This document shows positions 13,201 to 23,100 of a DNA stretch of 64,000 nucleotides, in pieces. Source of the DNA: Annona cherimola (taxonomy: Eukaryota > Streptophyta > Magnoliopsida > Magnoliales > Annonaceae); contig CM059971.1 in assembly GCA_030490835.1 (NCBI GenBank), forward strand, positions 125,644,564 to 125,708,563, written 5' to 3'. The translations under genes and the position numbers were made by a program. The notes under the pieces were generated by a model, which did not search any database, was not told where the DNA came from, and saw nothing but the letters and a program-made list of their open reading frames with translations. The stretch's first letter is position 1. The number at the start of each line of letters is the position of its first letter.

Positions 13201-16200
13201 AAATTTACCAAAGCATTTTTGGGTTGAAGCAGTCAACACTTCGGTGTATTTATTAAACAGGCTACCTACTAAGGCTCTCAAAAATAAAACTCCATATGAG
13301 GCTTGGCATGGTGTGAAACCATCTGTACATCATCTCAAAGTATTTGGGTACATTTGTTTTTATCAAATTCCTTATCAGAAAAGAGACAAGCTTGATAAAA
13401 GAGCAGAAAAGGAAATTTTTGTTGGTTATAGTCTTGTCACAAAGGGATATAGAGTTTATTCCTTGAAAACTCATGAAATTTTGGTCTGCAAAGATATTAA
13501 ATTTAATGAAATGGCAATTTGGAATTGGGACAATCTTGAGGATGTGCAACTTGAAATTCTTAATGACAAGCTAAACCAGCCACATACTATAACATATGAT
13601 GAAACTTTTGATGATGAACCTATCAGAGGTACAAGAACTTTGCAAGATATATATCAGGGGTGCAATCTTGTTATCTCAGAACCTAGCAACTTCCTTGAGG
13701 CAAAAACTTTCCCAGCTTGGAGAAAAGCAAAGCAAGAAGAGATTGATATGATCAACAAAAATGAAACATGGCAATTAGTTGAAAAACCTGGAGTGCAGAA
13801 AGTGATTGGAGTCAAATGGGTATTCAAAACCAAACTCAATCCTAATGGCTCAATATGCAAATACAAGGCAAGGCTAGTGGTGAAGGGATATGCACAACAG
13901 CAAGGAGTGGATTACCAAGAAACATTTGCACCAGTTGCAAGGTATGATACTATCAGATTAATTATTGCCTTTGCTGCATTCAAAAAATGGCAAATTCATC
14001 AACTAGATGTTAAATCAGCATTTTTAAATGGCTTTTTTGATGAAAATATTTATGTTGAGCAGCTTGATGGTTTTGTAATTTCTGAAAAAGAGAATTATGT
14101 TTATTTGTTGAAGAAGGCTCTTTATAACCTTAAACAAGCTCCAAGAGCTTGGTACAGCAGAATTGATAGTCATTTATCGCAAATTGGTTTCAAGAAAAGT
14201 GATAGTGAAGCAACCTTATACATCAAAGGAGAATGGAGCAAAATTCTGGTGGTATCTCTATATGTTGATGACATGTTAATAATAGGGGAAGATTGCGGTC
14301 TTATTCAGTCTTTCAAAACATAAATGAATCAAATTTTTGAAATGACAGACCTAGGACTGATGCAGTATTTTCTAGGTATGAAAGTGAGTCAATTCAAAAA
14401 TGATATTTTCATATGTCAGAAAAAATATGCAACAGATATCTTGAAGAAATTTTGCATGGAAGATTGCAAGCCTGTGTACACTCCAATGCCAACAAGTGAA
14501 AAACTGAGTAAAGATGATAATTCAAAGAAAGTTGATGAAGGTTTGTTCAGAAGTCTTATAGGGAGCCTATTATATCTTACAGCAACAAGACCAGATATTA
14601 TGTTTGTTGTGCGTATCTTATCCAGATATATGCATTCTCCATCCGAAAAACATTTTTTAGCAGCAAAAAGAATACTCAGGTACTTAAAAGGTACCATAGA
14701 TCTTGGTGTTTTGTTTAGAAGTGCAGGAAATGAAGATGTGAAGCTGTTGGGATACTCTGACAGTGATTGGGGAGGTTGTCTAGATGATTTCAAAAGCACT
14801 TCTGGAAATCTCTTCTCTTTGGGTTTTGGTGTCTTCACATGGAGCTCAAAGAAGCAAGAAACAACAACACAATCCACAGCTGAAGCTGAATACATTATTG
14901 TTGCTGCTGCTATGAATCAAGCTATTTAGTTAAGGAAGCTTCTAATGGATCTTGGTTGTCAACAAAAAGGTCCAATTGAAATCAGATGTGATAATCTTTC
15001 AGCAATATCAATTTCAAAGAACCCAGTATTTCATGGTAGGACAAAACACATAAAAATAAAGTTTCATTTCATTCGAGAAGTTCAACAATCCAATGAAGTG
15101 AATCTGGTGCATTGTTCATCTGAAGATCAACTTGCTGATTTACTCACTAAGGCTCTGCCTAAGGAAAGGTTTGAAATTCTCAAACAAAAGATTGGTGTTT
15201 GTCTCAAAAATGCCAAGGAGGAGTGTTAAACAGTTGACATTTTAGTTCCAACAATAAAAATCTGTTAGCATGAAGATCAGCAGGAAATCAAAACAGATTT
15301 GTTTTCTGTTTTTTTGTTATTTTTTCAAGTTTTAACTGTCCACAAATTTGGGAATTCGAAGTAGGAGAAGGTTGTTATTTTTTATGTATAAATAACTGGC
15401 TTTGAATGAAAGAAAGCAGATCATTTTTCCAAACCTTTCAGTTTACACTTTCATTGCTTTCCTTGTTTTAATCCAACAAGAACAACCACACGCAGTCAAT
15501 CCTTTCCAGCCCAACAAGTCACACCTTTAGGAGAGCTTTGTGAAGATTGAAGATCCTGAGATAAATCAGGTGTGTAAATCTGTAAGGCGGGCTTCATTTC
15601 AGATGATTGGACGACTTGATTTTTCAACAGTGGCACAGTGGCTCTGATGATGTCAAAGAACCCTTTTTGCAAGTTCTCTACAATGACTTCTCATTATCCT
15701 TCAGGAAATTGGATAGCCCAATTGCAGATATGTGGGCATGTCAGGTTTAGATTTGTAAGTCTTATGCCATGTGATAATTGCCTTCGAGCAATGAGCATGT
15801 TTGCACAACTCTCCTCAACAGCGATAATTCACACAATCATTCTGGACTTCTAAATGCATCAAGACTGAAGTCAGCTTAGATGACAGATGGTTCAGATAGA
15901 TGGTGCTAGCATATGTGGCGAGCTGGTGATCCTTTCTTTTTTTCATTTTTTCCAAGGTCAACATATTCCATATTTTCCTTTTCATTGATTTGGTTTCCAT
16001 GGTTCAAATAAGCCCCTCGTCATTTTGTCCTATCAGAGCATGTTGAGCAGCAAGAAAACTAAAATGAATAACTAGTTTACAACTGCTATTTACTATTTGT
16101 ATCTAATGCTATTTGGGATGTGTTTGGGAAATGATAAAAACTTTTAGATAAGTTTTTGGTGTAAAAATTTTTAAATTGATAGAAAATGATGTGATATGAT

Positions 16201-17352
16201 AGGAGTAATGATGAGGAATAAATAAAATAAAGTTAAAATAAATAGGTTAATTGTATGGATAGTTGTATAGAAATGATTGAAAAATAGGATACTTATATAG
16301 GAAGATATGAAAAAATGATTAAAAAATAAATTAGTTATGGAGAGTGAAAAGCTTTATATTGAAAAATTTTGGTTTGAAATGTTTTTATTGTTATTAAACA
16401 TGCCCCTGGTTTCTCCACAGCATATGCAAGTGGAAGGATTCAACATATCTGGTAGCAACAAGGTGTTGAATGGAGAAACTCTCACTTTCATTGATATACA
16501 CCTAAATTGTGTGTGCTTGATTGACATTTTAACTCCATGCTTAGCAAAATGGGCTGCAAAGACCATCCGTAGTAATGACAAATAGATTAGGCTCTCGTTC
16601 ACTCTTGTTGCCTATTAATGCAGCTTAGCAATCTTTAGAAGTATCAAACTTATGATGTAAGTTCAAATTTTGAACCAGTTGTATTGTGATTCAAGTAGTC
16701 ATAGTTCAATCTCCGCAGCAACCCAGTCAGTATCTTTGAATAGTAAATGACATGTAGTACAGTAACACAGCATGCTCTCTTTAAGTACATTACACATCTA
16801 AAAAAAAAGGCAGCCTATGCTGCACAGTATTTTTGGAGTTTTACATATGACTACATTTTTTTTATACTCCACCCAAAGTAGGGAGAATTGATAAACATTT
16901 TGCATGATGTCAGCAAATAACATCACAACTGATATATACTTTCTTTACTGAGAAAAGAACAAAATGAGAAGGCCTATTCGCATAACCACGTTTAAGTGAA
17001 AACAGTATCAACAATAATCAACCTGTTAATTCTTTTTATGCTTCAGTGGAAGAGGATTGTCAGATCAAGCTTTGTCGTGTGCATTGGCAGATGCCACATG
17101 ACACGTGGTTTATATGTTACTCAACATTGTCACCCCACCGACATTCAGCTTTTCTTGATTTGTGAGTTACATGGATCATTTTGGAAACATCTTTTGCATG
17201 AGCTAGGACGCAAACCTGGAAATTCTTCCACAGGAACTCAGTTTCAGGTTACATCTCTGCATCTGAGCAGTAATCTTCAGGGGCACACATGGTTTTTCCA
17301 AGCACTCATCCTCCACATGGGACATGACAGATTGCAGCACAATCGCTCCCAT
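10221..17352 (-). CDS. Ycf20-like protein (DUF565), plastid
   Basis: Two coding exons on the minus strand: 17216-17352 (45 residues plus two bases) and 10221-10659 (stop at 10221). Together they give 191 residues. Exon 2 is a confident DUF565/Ycf20-like domain: KIFLLLLGFYTANALATILG, then GQTGDWDVLVAG, a second hydrophobic segment, NYWKAGVCLGLFVD and the family ending AFKLGS. Nuclear-encoded Ycf20-like proteins of plants act in chloroplasts and affect energy dissipation in photosystem II (NPQ6/NPQ7 in Arabidopsis). Exon 1 was chosen because its phase matches (AG|T restores Ser), because a good acceptor TTGTAG sits just before its ATG, and because a plausible non-coding leader exon with donor GAG|GTATGC ends near 18371. 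The intron of about 6.5 kb carries a copia element. Exon 2 is secure; exon 1 is inferred. Confidence 0.8.
10969..11222 (+). repeat. Copia 5' LTR
   Basis: A 254-bp LTR from TGTTGAACAG to ATCCAACA. A TATA-like TATAAATAA near 11130 could be the element promoter. The direct partner is at 15224-15478. Confidence 0.93.
11303..15229 (+). pseudogene. Copia gag-pol polyprotein with two in-frame stops
   Basis: One reading frame runs from 11303 to 15229, broken by TAA at 14321-14323 and TAG at 14927-14929, with no frameshift seen. Domains in order: a UBN2-type gag; a zinc knuckle CGNCKQLGHVTKVC near residue 270, preceded by a degenerate one that lacks its second Cys; an aspartic protease DSG near 326; an integrase zinc region (H-H-C-C) near 452-490; the integrase core with D517, D580 and E616 (D,D-35-E spacing); reverse transcriptase with YVDD at 987-990; then RNase H with SDSDWGG and the AEAEY region. 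The first stop falls between reverse transcriptase and RNase H, the second inside RNase H, so the copy is unlikely to move by itself. Confidence 0.93.
15224..15478 (+). repeat. Copia 3' LTR
   Basis: A 255-bp partner of the 5' LTR. Differences cluster in the last 60 bp. It is directly followed by the target duplication AGAAC. Confidence 0.93.
15490..15690 (-). other. Unassigned open stretch in Ycf20-like intron
   Basis: On the minus strand, an acceptor-like TTGTAG near 15690 is followed by about 60 open codons (ENLQKGFFDIIRATVPLL...) ending in a stop near 15500, with a possible donor AAAG|GTGTGA before it. The phase does not fit the flanking Ycf20 exons. I do not recognise the protein; it could be an exon of another transcript or chance. 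Confidence 0.2.
16117..16410. repeat. MITE, GGGNRTGTTTG family
   Basis: Imperfect terminal inverted repeats: GGGATGTGTTTGGG on the left, and AAACATGCCCC on the right (inverse GGGGCATGTTT). Length is about 290 bp, AT-rich and non-coding. Motifs GATGTGATATGATAGGAGTA and ATTGTATGGATAGTTGTATA are shared with copies near 23233, 30655, 33300, 38325, 42245 and 43735. Confidence 0.7.
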
Positions 17353-18553
17353 ACTACAAGCCATGAACAACAAAAGCAAAATGCCCAGATTGGAGAGAAA
17401 TAGGGTGATTTAAAATTTCTAAAAAAAATAAAGAAAAAACATTCCTTCTTATGAATTGAAAATTCTCAGATTTAAAGGTTTAAACTCACGGTCCTAGGCT
17501 GCTAACATCAATGTGTATGGCAACCCAGTCACACATTGCACTAGTAATTGGAGTTGAGGGTTGGGCAGAAAAGGAATCCCAAAAAAATATTCTCACCGAC
17601 CAAAATGCTAAACCCAACATTATGGACCAGAAAGTGTGCTGACTGTCAGCTGGCAGCGCATATGAAAGTGCACTTGAGAGTTCAAACTAGCCCTGTGAGA
17701 ATTGGAAGATGGCATGTCTTTTGAGTCGGCCAGTACTCAGGCACCACTTGGTTGAAAAGAACCAAATGGGTATCAGAAAAAGTAGAAGGTCGCTTGATTG
17801 TGATTGCAAAGAAAAACAAAAAGGCAACCGAACAAATTGATTGGAAACGATCACAACCTGATGGTTCCTTTAGTCAACCATTTGCACGCCTAGTACTGAT
17901 TTCTTTCCAAACTGAAAGAAAATGCATCTCTGTGTTTATAGTCTTCAACGAGCAATTAGAAAAATGGATGGCAAAAGGACAGAAAATCATACCAATAGGA
18001 GTTTAGACGGATACCGAAAAAGAGGGAGGAGAAGAAATCAGTAAAACCCGATGATCATCGCCGAAAACAGAGACAACAACCGAAAATTACAGCCAATTAA
18101 TTCATATATGTTGAAGAAGACAGCGAGCGGCGAGCATCGATAGGATAATGTACCCCACCAATGTTTAGAAACAATGCGCAGCCACCAATTTCAAGCGGTG
18201 GGCCAGCATGCCAGAGTGGATAGATTGCATCCCCCACGCCACGAACAACACTGTTGGCAACGCATACGATCGAGGGAGGAAAAAGATAGAGGAAATTACA
18301 AATAAAAATATGGAAATTCAGTATTTGAGACGAGAAATCGAGGAAGAAACAAGCAAGCAAGCAAGCATACCTCCCCCTTATGTTCTCACTTCGACGACCG
18401 CCCCGAGAATCTTTCAATAGGAAATTGGAAAGCAGCACCGGTTTCCCACAGGGGATGATGGATATCAATCTGCCCTGGCTTCTTCGCTCGGTAGACGACG
18501 GAAATCAAGCAACGCCAGTCAGCAGCATGGCGATAGTGAAACTGAGAGTTCTT

Positions 18554-18579
18554 TTTTTTTTTTTTTTTTTTTGATAAAA
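18554..18579 (-). mobile_element. Poly(A)-only micro-retroposon with 15-bp duplication
   Basis: A run of T plus GATAAA sits between two identical copies of AAACTGAGAGTTCTT (18539-18553 and 18580-18594). A target duplication around a bare poly(A) tail on the minus strand is what an extremely 5'-truncated LINE-driven insertion would leave. Confidence 0.6.
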
Positions 18580-18639
18580 AAACTGAGAGTTCTTGATTTT
18601 TCCAATAACGGTAAAAAGTAAAAACAAGCGATTTTTTTT

Positions 18640-18842
18640 ATTTTTTTTTTCCCGGTAGGGACTTTAATTGTATGTCAGCTTAAAATACCACTAATTTTTT
18701 AAAATTCGAAATAAATACTTAAAAATTTTCAAAAATAATAAAAATTTATATATACGTTAAATACACTTGGGCTAACAATTTTATGAAAAAATTTTGAAAA
18801 AAAAAAATAAAAAAAAAGTGTATGCGCCCAGGAGCATACGAT
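18640..18842. repeat. Palindromic MITE copy, partial left end
   Basis: Central inverted arms around AAATTTATATATACGTTAAATACACTT as in the other copies. The right end has GCGCCCAGGAGCATACG; the left terminus is diverged or lost. Confidence 0.5.
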
Positions 18843-18869
18843 GAATGTCCATTGATAAGCCTTGATCTT

Positions 18870-19211
18870 GGGACCCTGGTTCAATGCACCCGAGTATACT
18901 TCACCTGTTTTTTTTATTTTTTAAAAACTTTTTTTATGAAAATGTTAATCTAAGTATATTTAACATGCGTATAAATTTTTAGCATTTTTAAATATTTTAG
19001 AAAAAAATTTCAGATTTTTTAAAATCAGTGGCATTTTTAATAATTTAAACTGATTTTAAAAAATCCAAAAAAAATATTTTAAAATCTCCAAAAATGCTAA
19101 AAATTTATACACATGTTAAATACACTTAGATTAACATTCGTGTAAAAAAATTTCAAAAAATTAAATAAATAAACGGATTTAGTACACCTGAGTGCATTGA
19201 ACCAGCGTCCC
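18870..19211. repeat. Palindromic MITE with 7-bp near-match flanks
   Basis: The ends are complementary: GGGACCCTGGTTCAATGCAC on the left against the inverse GGGACGCTGGTTCAATGCAC from the right end. The arms pair over almost the whole 342 bp. Flanks TGATCTT (18863-18869) and TGATCCT (19212-19218) look like a 7-bp target duplication with one change. Confidence 0.75.
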
Positions 19212-20152
19212 TGATCCTATGCCGCCAGACACGAGCACTGCGTCCGGCTCAGAAATAGTTTTTTTACTTTTTTATTTCTTATATACAGGTCGTATCAACC
19301 TTTACCCGAAACTTGTTTTGAAGTGGTTTTGTATGTCATTTAGATTCTTAAACATAAAAAATAATGATTTATTTTTAAATGTTATTTACTAGACAAATCA
19401 AAATTTAAAAATTTTCTAATCGTTTTTAATGCGCAATATGAAGTGCTTCTATTTTATTTTTCTGGTCTCGACTTTAGTCAATACTCCTCGTTACTTAAAT
19501 CATATCATTCACCTTCTTTTTTGTTATTTTTTCCCATATTGATTTTTTTAAGAGGACCCATTTCTCATATTTCTTATTTGGTTATATGTTAATATTTTAG
19601 AGCAGCTATAAAAAAAAATTATTTTTTTAATGAATGTATGGGCTCGAAGATCTTACCCCTCTCAAATTTAGCAATTTTTTGAAGTTAATTAGTACTTTTT
19701 ATTTTTTTCAAATTATAGTTATTTTATTTTTTTAAGTTAACAAAATGGTCATGGATACATACGCTGATTTCGTTAATTTTCAAATATAAGATATACTAGA
19801 TAAATTTAAAAATTGTAAATTTCCGAGTATTGTTATCTTCCCACTAATTTTCTCTGTTCCATTCCTTGTCGCCCCTTTACCGATTAGTCTAACGTGGAAA
19901 AGGCCAACACAGGCTACAAAAAAGATCGGACGAGACTTGGGAAGTAATTAGGTAAATAAAGGCCCTGTTACGTAAGCCTGTTTACAGCACTTGAAAGGCA
20001 GCTTTGGGACTTTATTTGCATACGATCTAAGCATTTATTTCTTCGGGATATATGTACGTGAAAAGGAGGGAGGGAGGGAGGTCATACAGCCCAAAAAAAG
20101 GGCATGCATGCAGATGCTGCTGTCGCTGTCAATATCATCCATTCTCCGATAT

Positions 20153-23100
20153 TCAATTGAGACACGGATGATTGCCGGTGGAGGGAACCACTGCTCCATT
20201 TATGCTGCTTTTCTCTTCCCGTGAAAAGTGAGATCTTAGCCCAATCCAACATTGGTAGTAATCATGATCCAAATATGGCGACTCAAGAGCCCATCTACAG
20301 ATCCGAGGAATCAGGCACGATTCGAACATGAAAGCCATCGTATCAGTTATTTTGAATGGCCCAGCATCCACTCCCCGTGCCACTGTTGCCTGTTCGCCAA
20401 AAACAACCGAAAAATATAGAATTTCCTATTCGGATGAAAACCAGCGACAGTGCATCTGCTATTTGACGAGATTTTACCTCAAATGTCTTGGTATCAGGTC
20501 CATGGGGAGTCATGCAGCTGTGAAGGCTTGCCCCTCCAGGCAGAAATCCATCAGCTTTAGCCTATATTCGAGAACAGTGTTTTGTAAATAAATTAGAAGC
20601 AGAACAACAAGCCATATGCACTGGAGCAAGCGGAACATGAGAAAAACAAATAAAAATTACATCTGGCAGCAGCAAAGACAATAACAACTCCCTCCAACAC
20701 ATAGGGCACTGCTAACTAATTAAAATGTTGGAGGCCACGGTGCCCCAGGTTTTTTTCTCTTGTTCCATCATCTCATAAAATGCCATCAACTTGTCACATC
20801 ATGAACCTCAAGTTCATTTGTCTGTCAATCTTGGCCACCCCATCATACGTTTTTACCCGCTAATTCTCCTGGATATTGCATGAATTCTCATTCAGCTCTG
20901 TTCTTTGTCATGATATATTAATCAGTTCCTTTCTTGCAATTTTTCCTGCCATTTAGAGATTCTCCATTGTGTTCCTTGTGATGATCCGATGCTTGTAAAT
21001 GGAAGCATAGTATTCTGACATGCACAAATACTTTCCTAGAGGGTCGATATTAACATGAAAAAGAAAGTATAGGACATCAGCAAGGATGTGTTTGTAGATG
21101 ATCAACATTAACTCCAAAGTAAAGCACAGAACAGCATCATGCTTTGGATTTTGATAGATTGATACCTCATAACCACCATAAATCAGGCCCATGAATTCAC
21201 TCATACAATTTCGATGGTAATATGGTGGACGAAATGTGTGTTCAGCAACCAACCAGCGTGGTGGAAAAATAACAAAATCAAGCACTGCGACCCCGGGTTT
21301 GTCAGATGGAGCTGTCAATACTGCAGAACGAAAAACCATCAAGACAACAACAAAATGGAAACATTTTCAATAAGGAAGCAGATACATAATAACACTATCA
21401 TCCAAAATTGGTAGATAAATTAGAACCAAGTTTACCTGTATTTATTGAAGGATCACCATGATCAACTAGAACAGTATTGAATGGGCAGAATTTAGTCAAG
21501 TCATACTGCAAGAACTTCACTGAATTAGTTCCATTGAAAAGCACTTCAAAGACTAAAAAATCCTTACAGCTTCACAAATCAAAATTTCAAAGGAAATGAA
21601 CCAGTGCTTATTAATGTTCATATGGTTGTCGGATATTCTTTCAGAAGCTTCACAGCTGAAACCAAACCATGTGAAGTTAGGCAGTTGCAGGGAGCGAACT
21701 GTGAGGATGGTTGTATTCAACAAACTAAGGCCACTGCTGATAAGTCAGTTGCCAAACTGTTGAACCAATACAAAGTAATTGGATGGTAGCTTTAGGTTCC
21801 TCGTATATGGGACTTGCTTTCCTTGCTAAAATATTTTTAGCTAATGAATTTTAATGGTGTATCAAATGCTGAAGAAGATAAATGTGGTTGATAATGTTTA
21901 CTATGTATTTAGAAGTCAATCAAGCATTTACCACATAATTAAGTTCCTTTCCTTTCAAGATATTTCATATTCAATTGAAAAGCACTTAAATATGTGAAAA
22001 TTTGTCCATTTCTATCATTTCTGCTTCTGTGGAAGGTTATCAATTTACTATGGCCCTGAGCCACTTCCAGCATCCTAGAATTTCGAAAGTTGGTTTCTTC
22101 AACGGTGAAAGTTGGTTCCTTTCATCCTGAAAAAAAAATAATAATTTTTGTTTATTTTTTATACTAAAAATAATAAAGCATAGAGAATCAAGTGCCTCTG
22201 AAAATTAGTTCATTTTATGTCAGGAAGATTGATTATCAATGTCGTTTTCTTACTTAGACAATTGCTTGAACTTGCACATGATCTTTATTAATTTAGAAAA
22301 AGCATAGGGTTGGGTTCCAAGAAAACTAATATATCAGGTCAAAAAAAAAAAGGAATTAACAACAAATAGATTGATGTTATTAAAGATGTATATGAGGAGG
22401 CTATAACACATAGATATAAATGATTGAGGACCATGAGTGTAGATATAAATGATTGAGGACCATGAGTGTAGATATAAATGATTTTCCAATAGCAATAACT
22501 TTGCATCAAGCTCAGCCTTAAATCCGTATCTTTTAGTTATAGATGAGCTTACTAGACATTAAAAAAAAAAAGTGCATATTATTTGCATATGATATAGTCT
22601 TAATAAATGAAGCTAGAGGAGTAGGCTTGAAATTGAATGTATGAAATGGTTTTAGAATTAGTCACACAAAAACTGAATATATGAAATGAAATTTTGATAA
22701 CAATGAGCACTTGGATGAAGAACCAATTAAGATTGTAGACTAAGTAATACCAAGGACTAACCACTTACGGTATTTAGGATCAATAGTTCAAGAGAATGTA
22801 GAAGTAAAAAAATGTCATAAATAGAATCCAAGTGAGATGAAAGAAATGGAAAAGTGATTTAGAAATTCTGTGTGATCATCGAGTTCCAATTAAATTAAAG
22901 AGAAATTTTATAACACAACAACTAGACCATGTTATACTGGATAGAATGTTAGGCAATCAAAAAACAAGATATGCATAAAATGGATATAGCAAAAATGAGA
23001 CTGTTAACATAGATGAATGATAAAACAACAAAAGATAAAATTAGAAATAAAGCAATCTAAAATAATCTAGAGGTGAAACCAATAATTAATGAGGGAAAGC

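Larger units (their letters stand above)
10969..15478 (+). mobile_element. Ty1/copia LTR retrotransposon, nearly full length
   Basis: LTRs at 10969-11222 and 15224-15478 both start TG and end CA, and differ by about nine substitutions plus one indel by eye (roughly 3-4%). The 5-bp target duplication AGAAC lies at 10964-10968 and 15479-15483. A primer-binding site at 11225-11237 matches the initiator-Met type at 11 of 13 positions, and a purine tract AAGGAGGAG precedes the 3' LTR. Integrase precedes reverse transcriptase, which is the copia order. The element sits in the intron of the Ycf20-like gene, in the opposite orientation to it. Confidence 0.95.
17354..20152. other. Intergenic region, Ycf20-like 5' side to HGO 3' end
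   Basis: The minus strand near 18371-18530 looks like a 5' leader exon of the Ycf20-like gene, with donor GAG|GTATGC. Two palindromic elements lie at 18640-18842 and 18870-19211, and a poly(A)-only insertion sits near 18554. I recognise nothing in 19220-20152. Confidence 0.5.

Noticed and set aside
16996..17403. A 135-codon plus-strand ORF opposite Ycf20-like exon 1
   Set aside because: No domain recognised, and the minus-strand exon with matching phase explains part of its openness.
18097..18468. A 123-codon minus-strand ORF near the Ycf20-like 5' end
   Set aside because: It spans an apparent donor site and intron-like T-rich sequence; better explained as leader exon plus intron.
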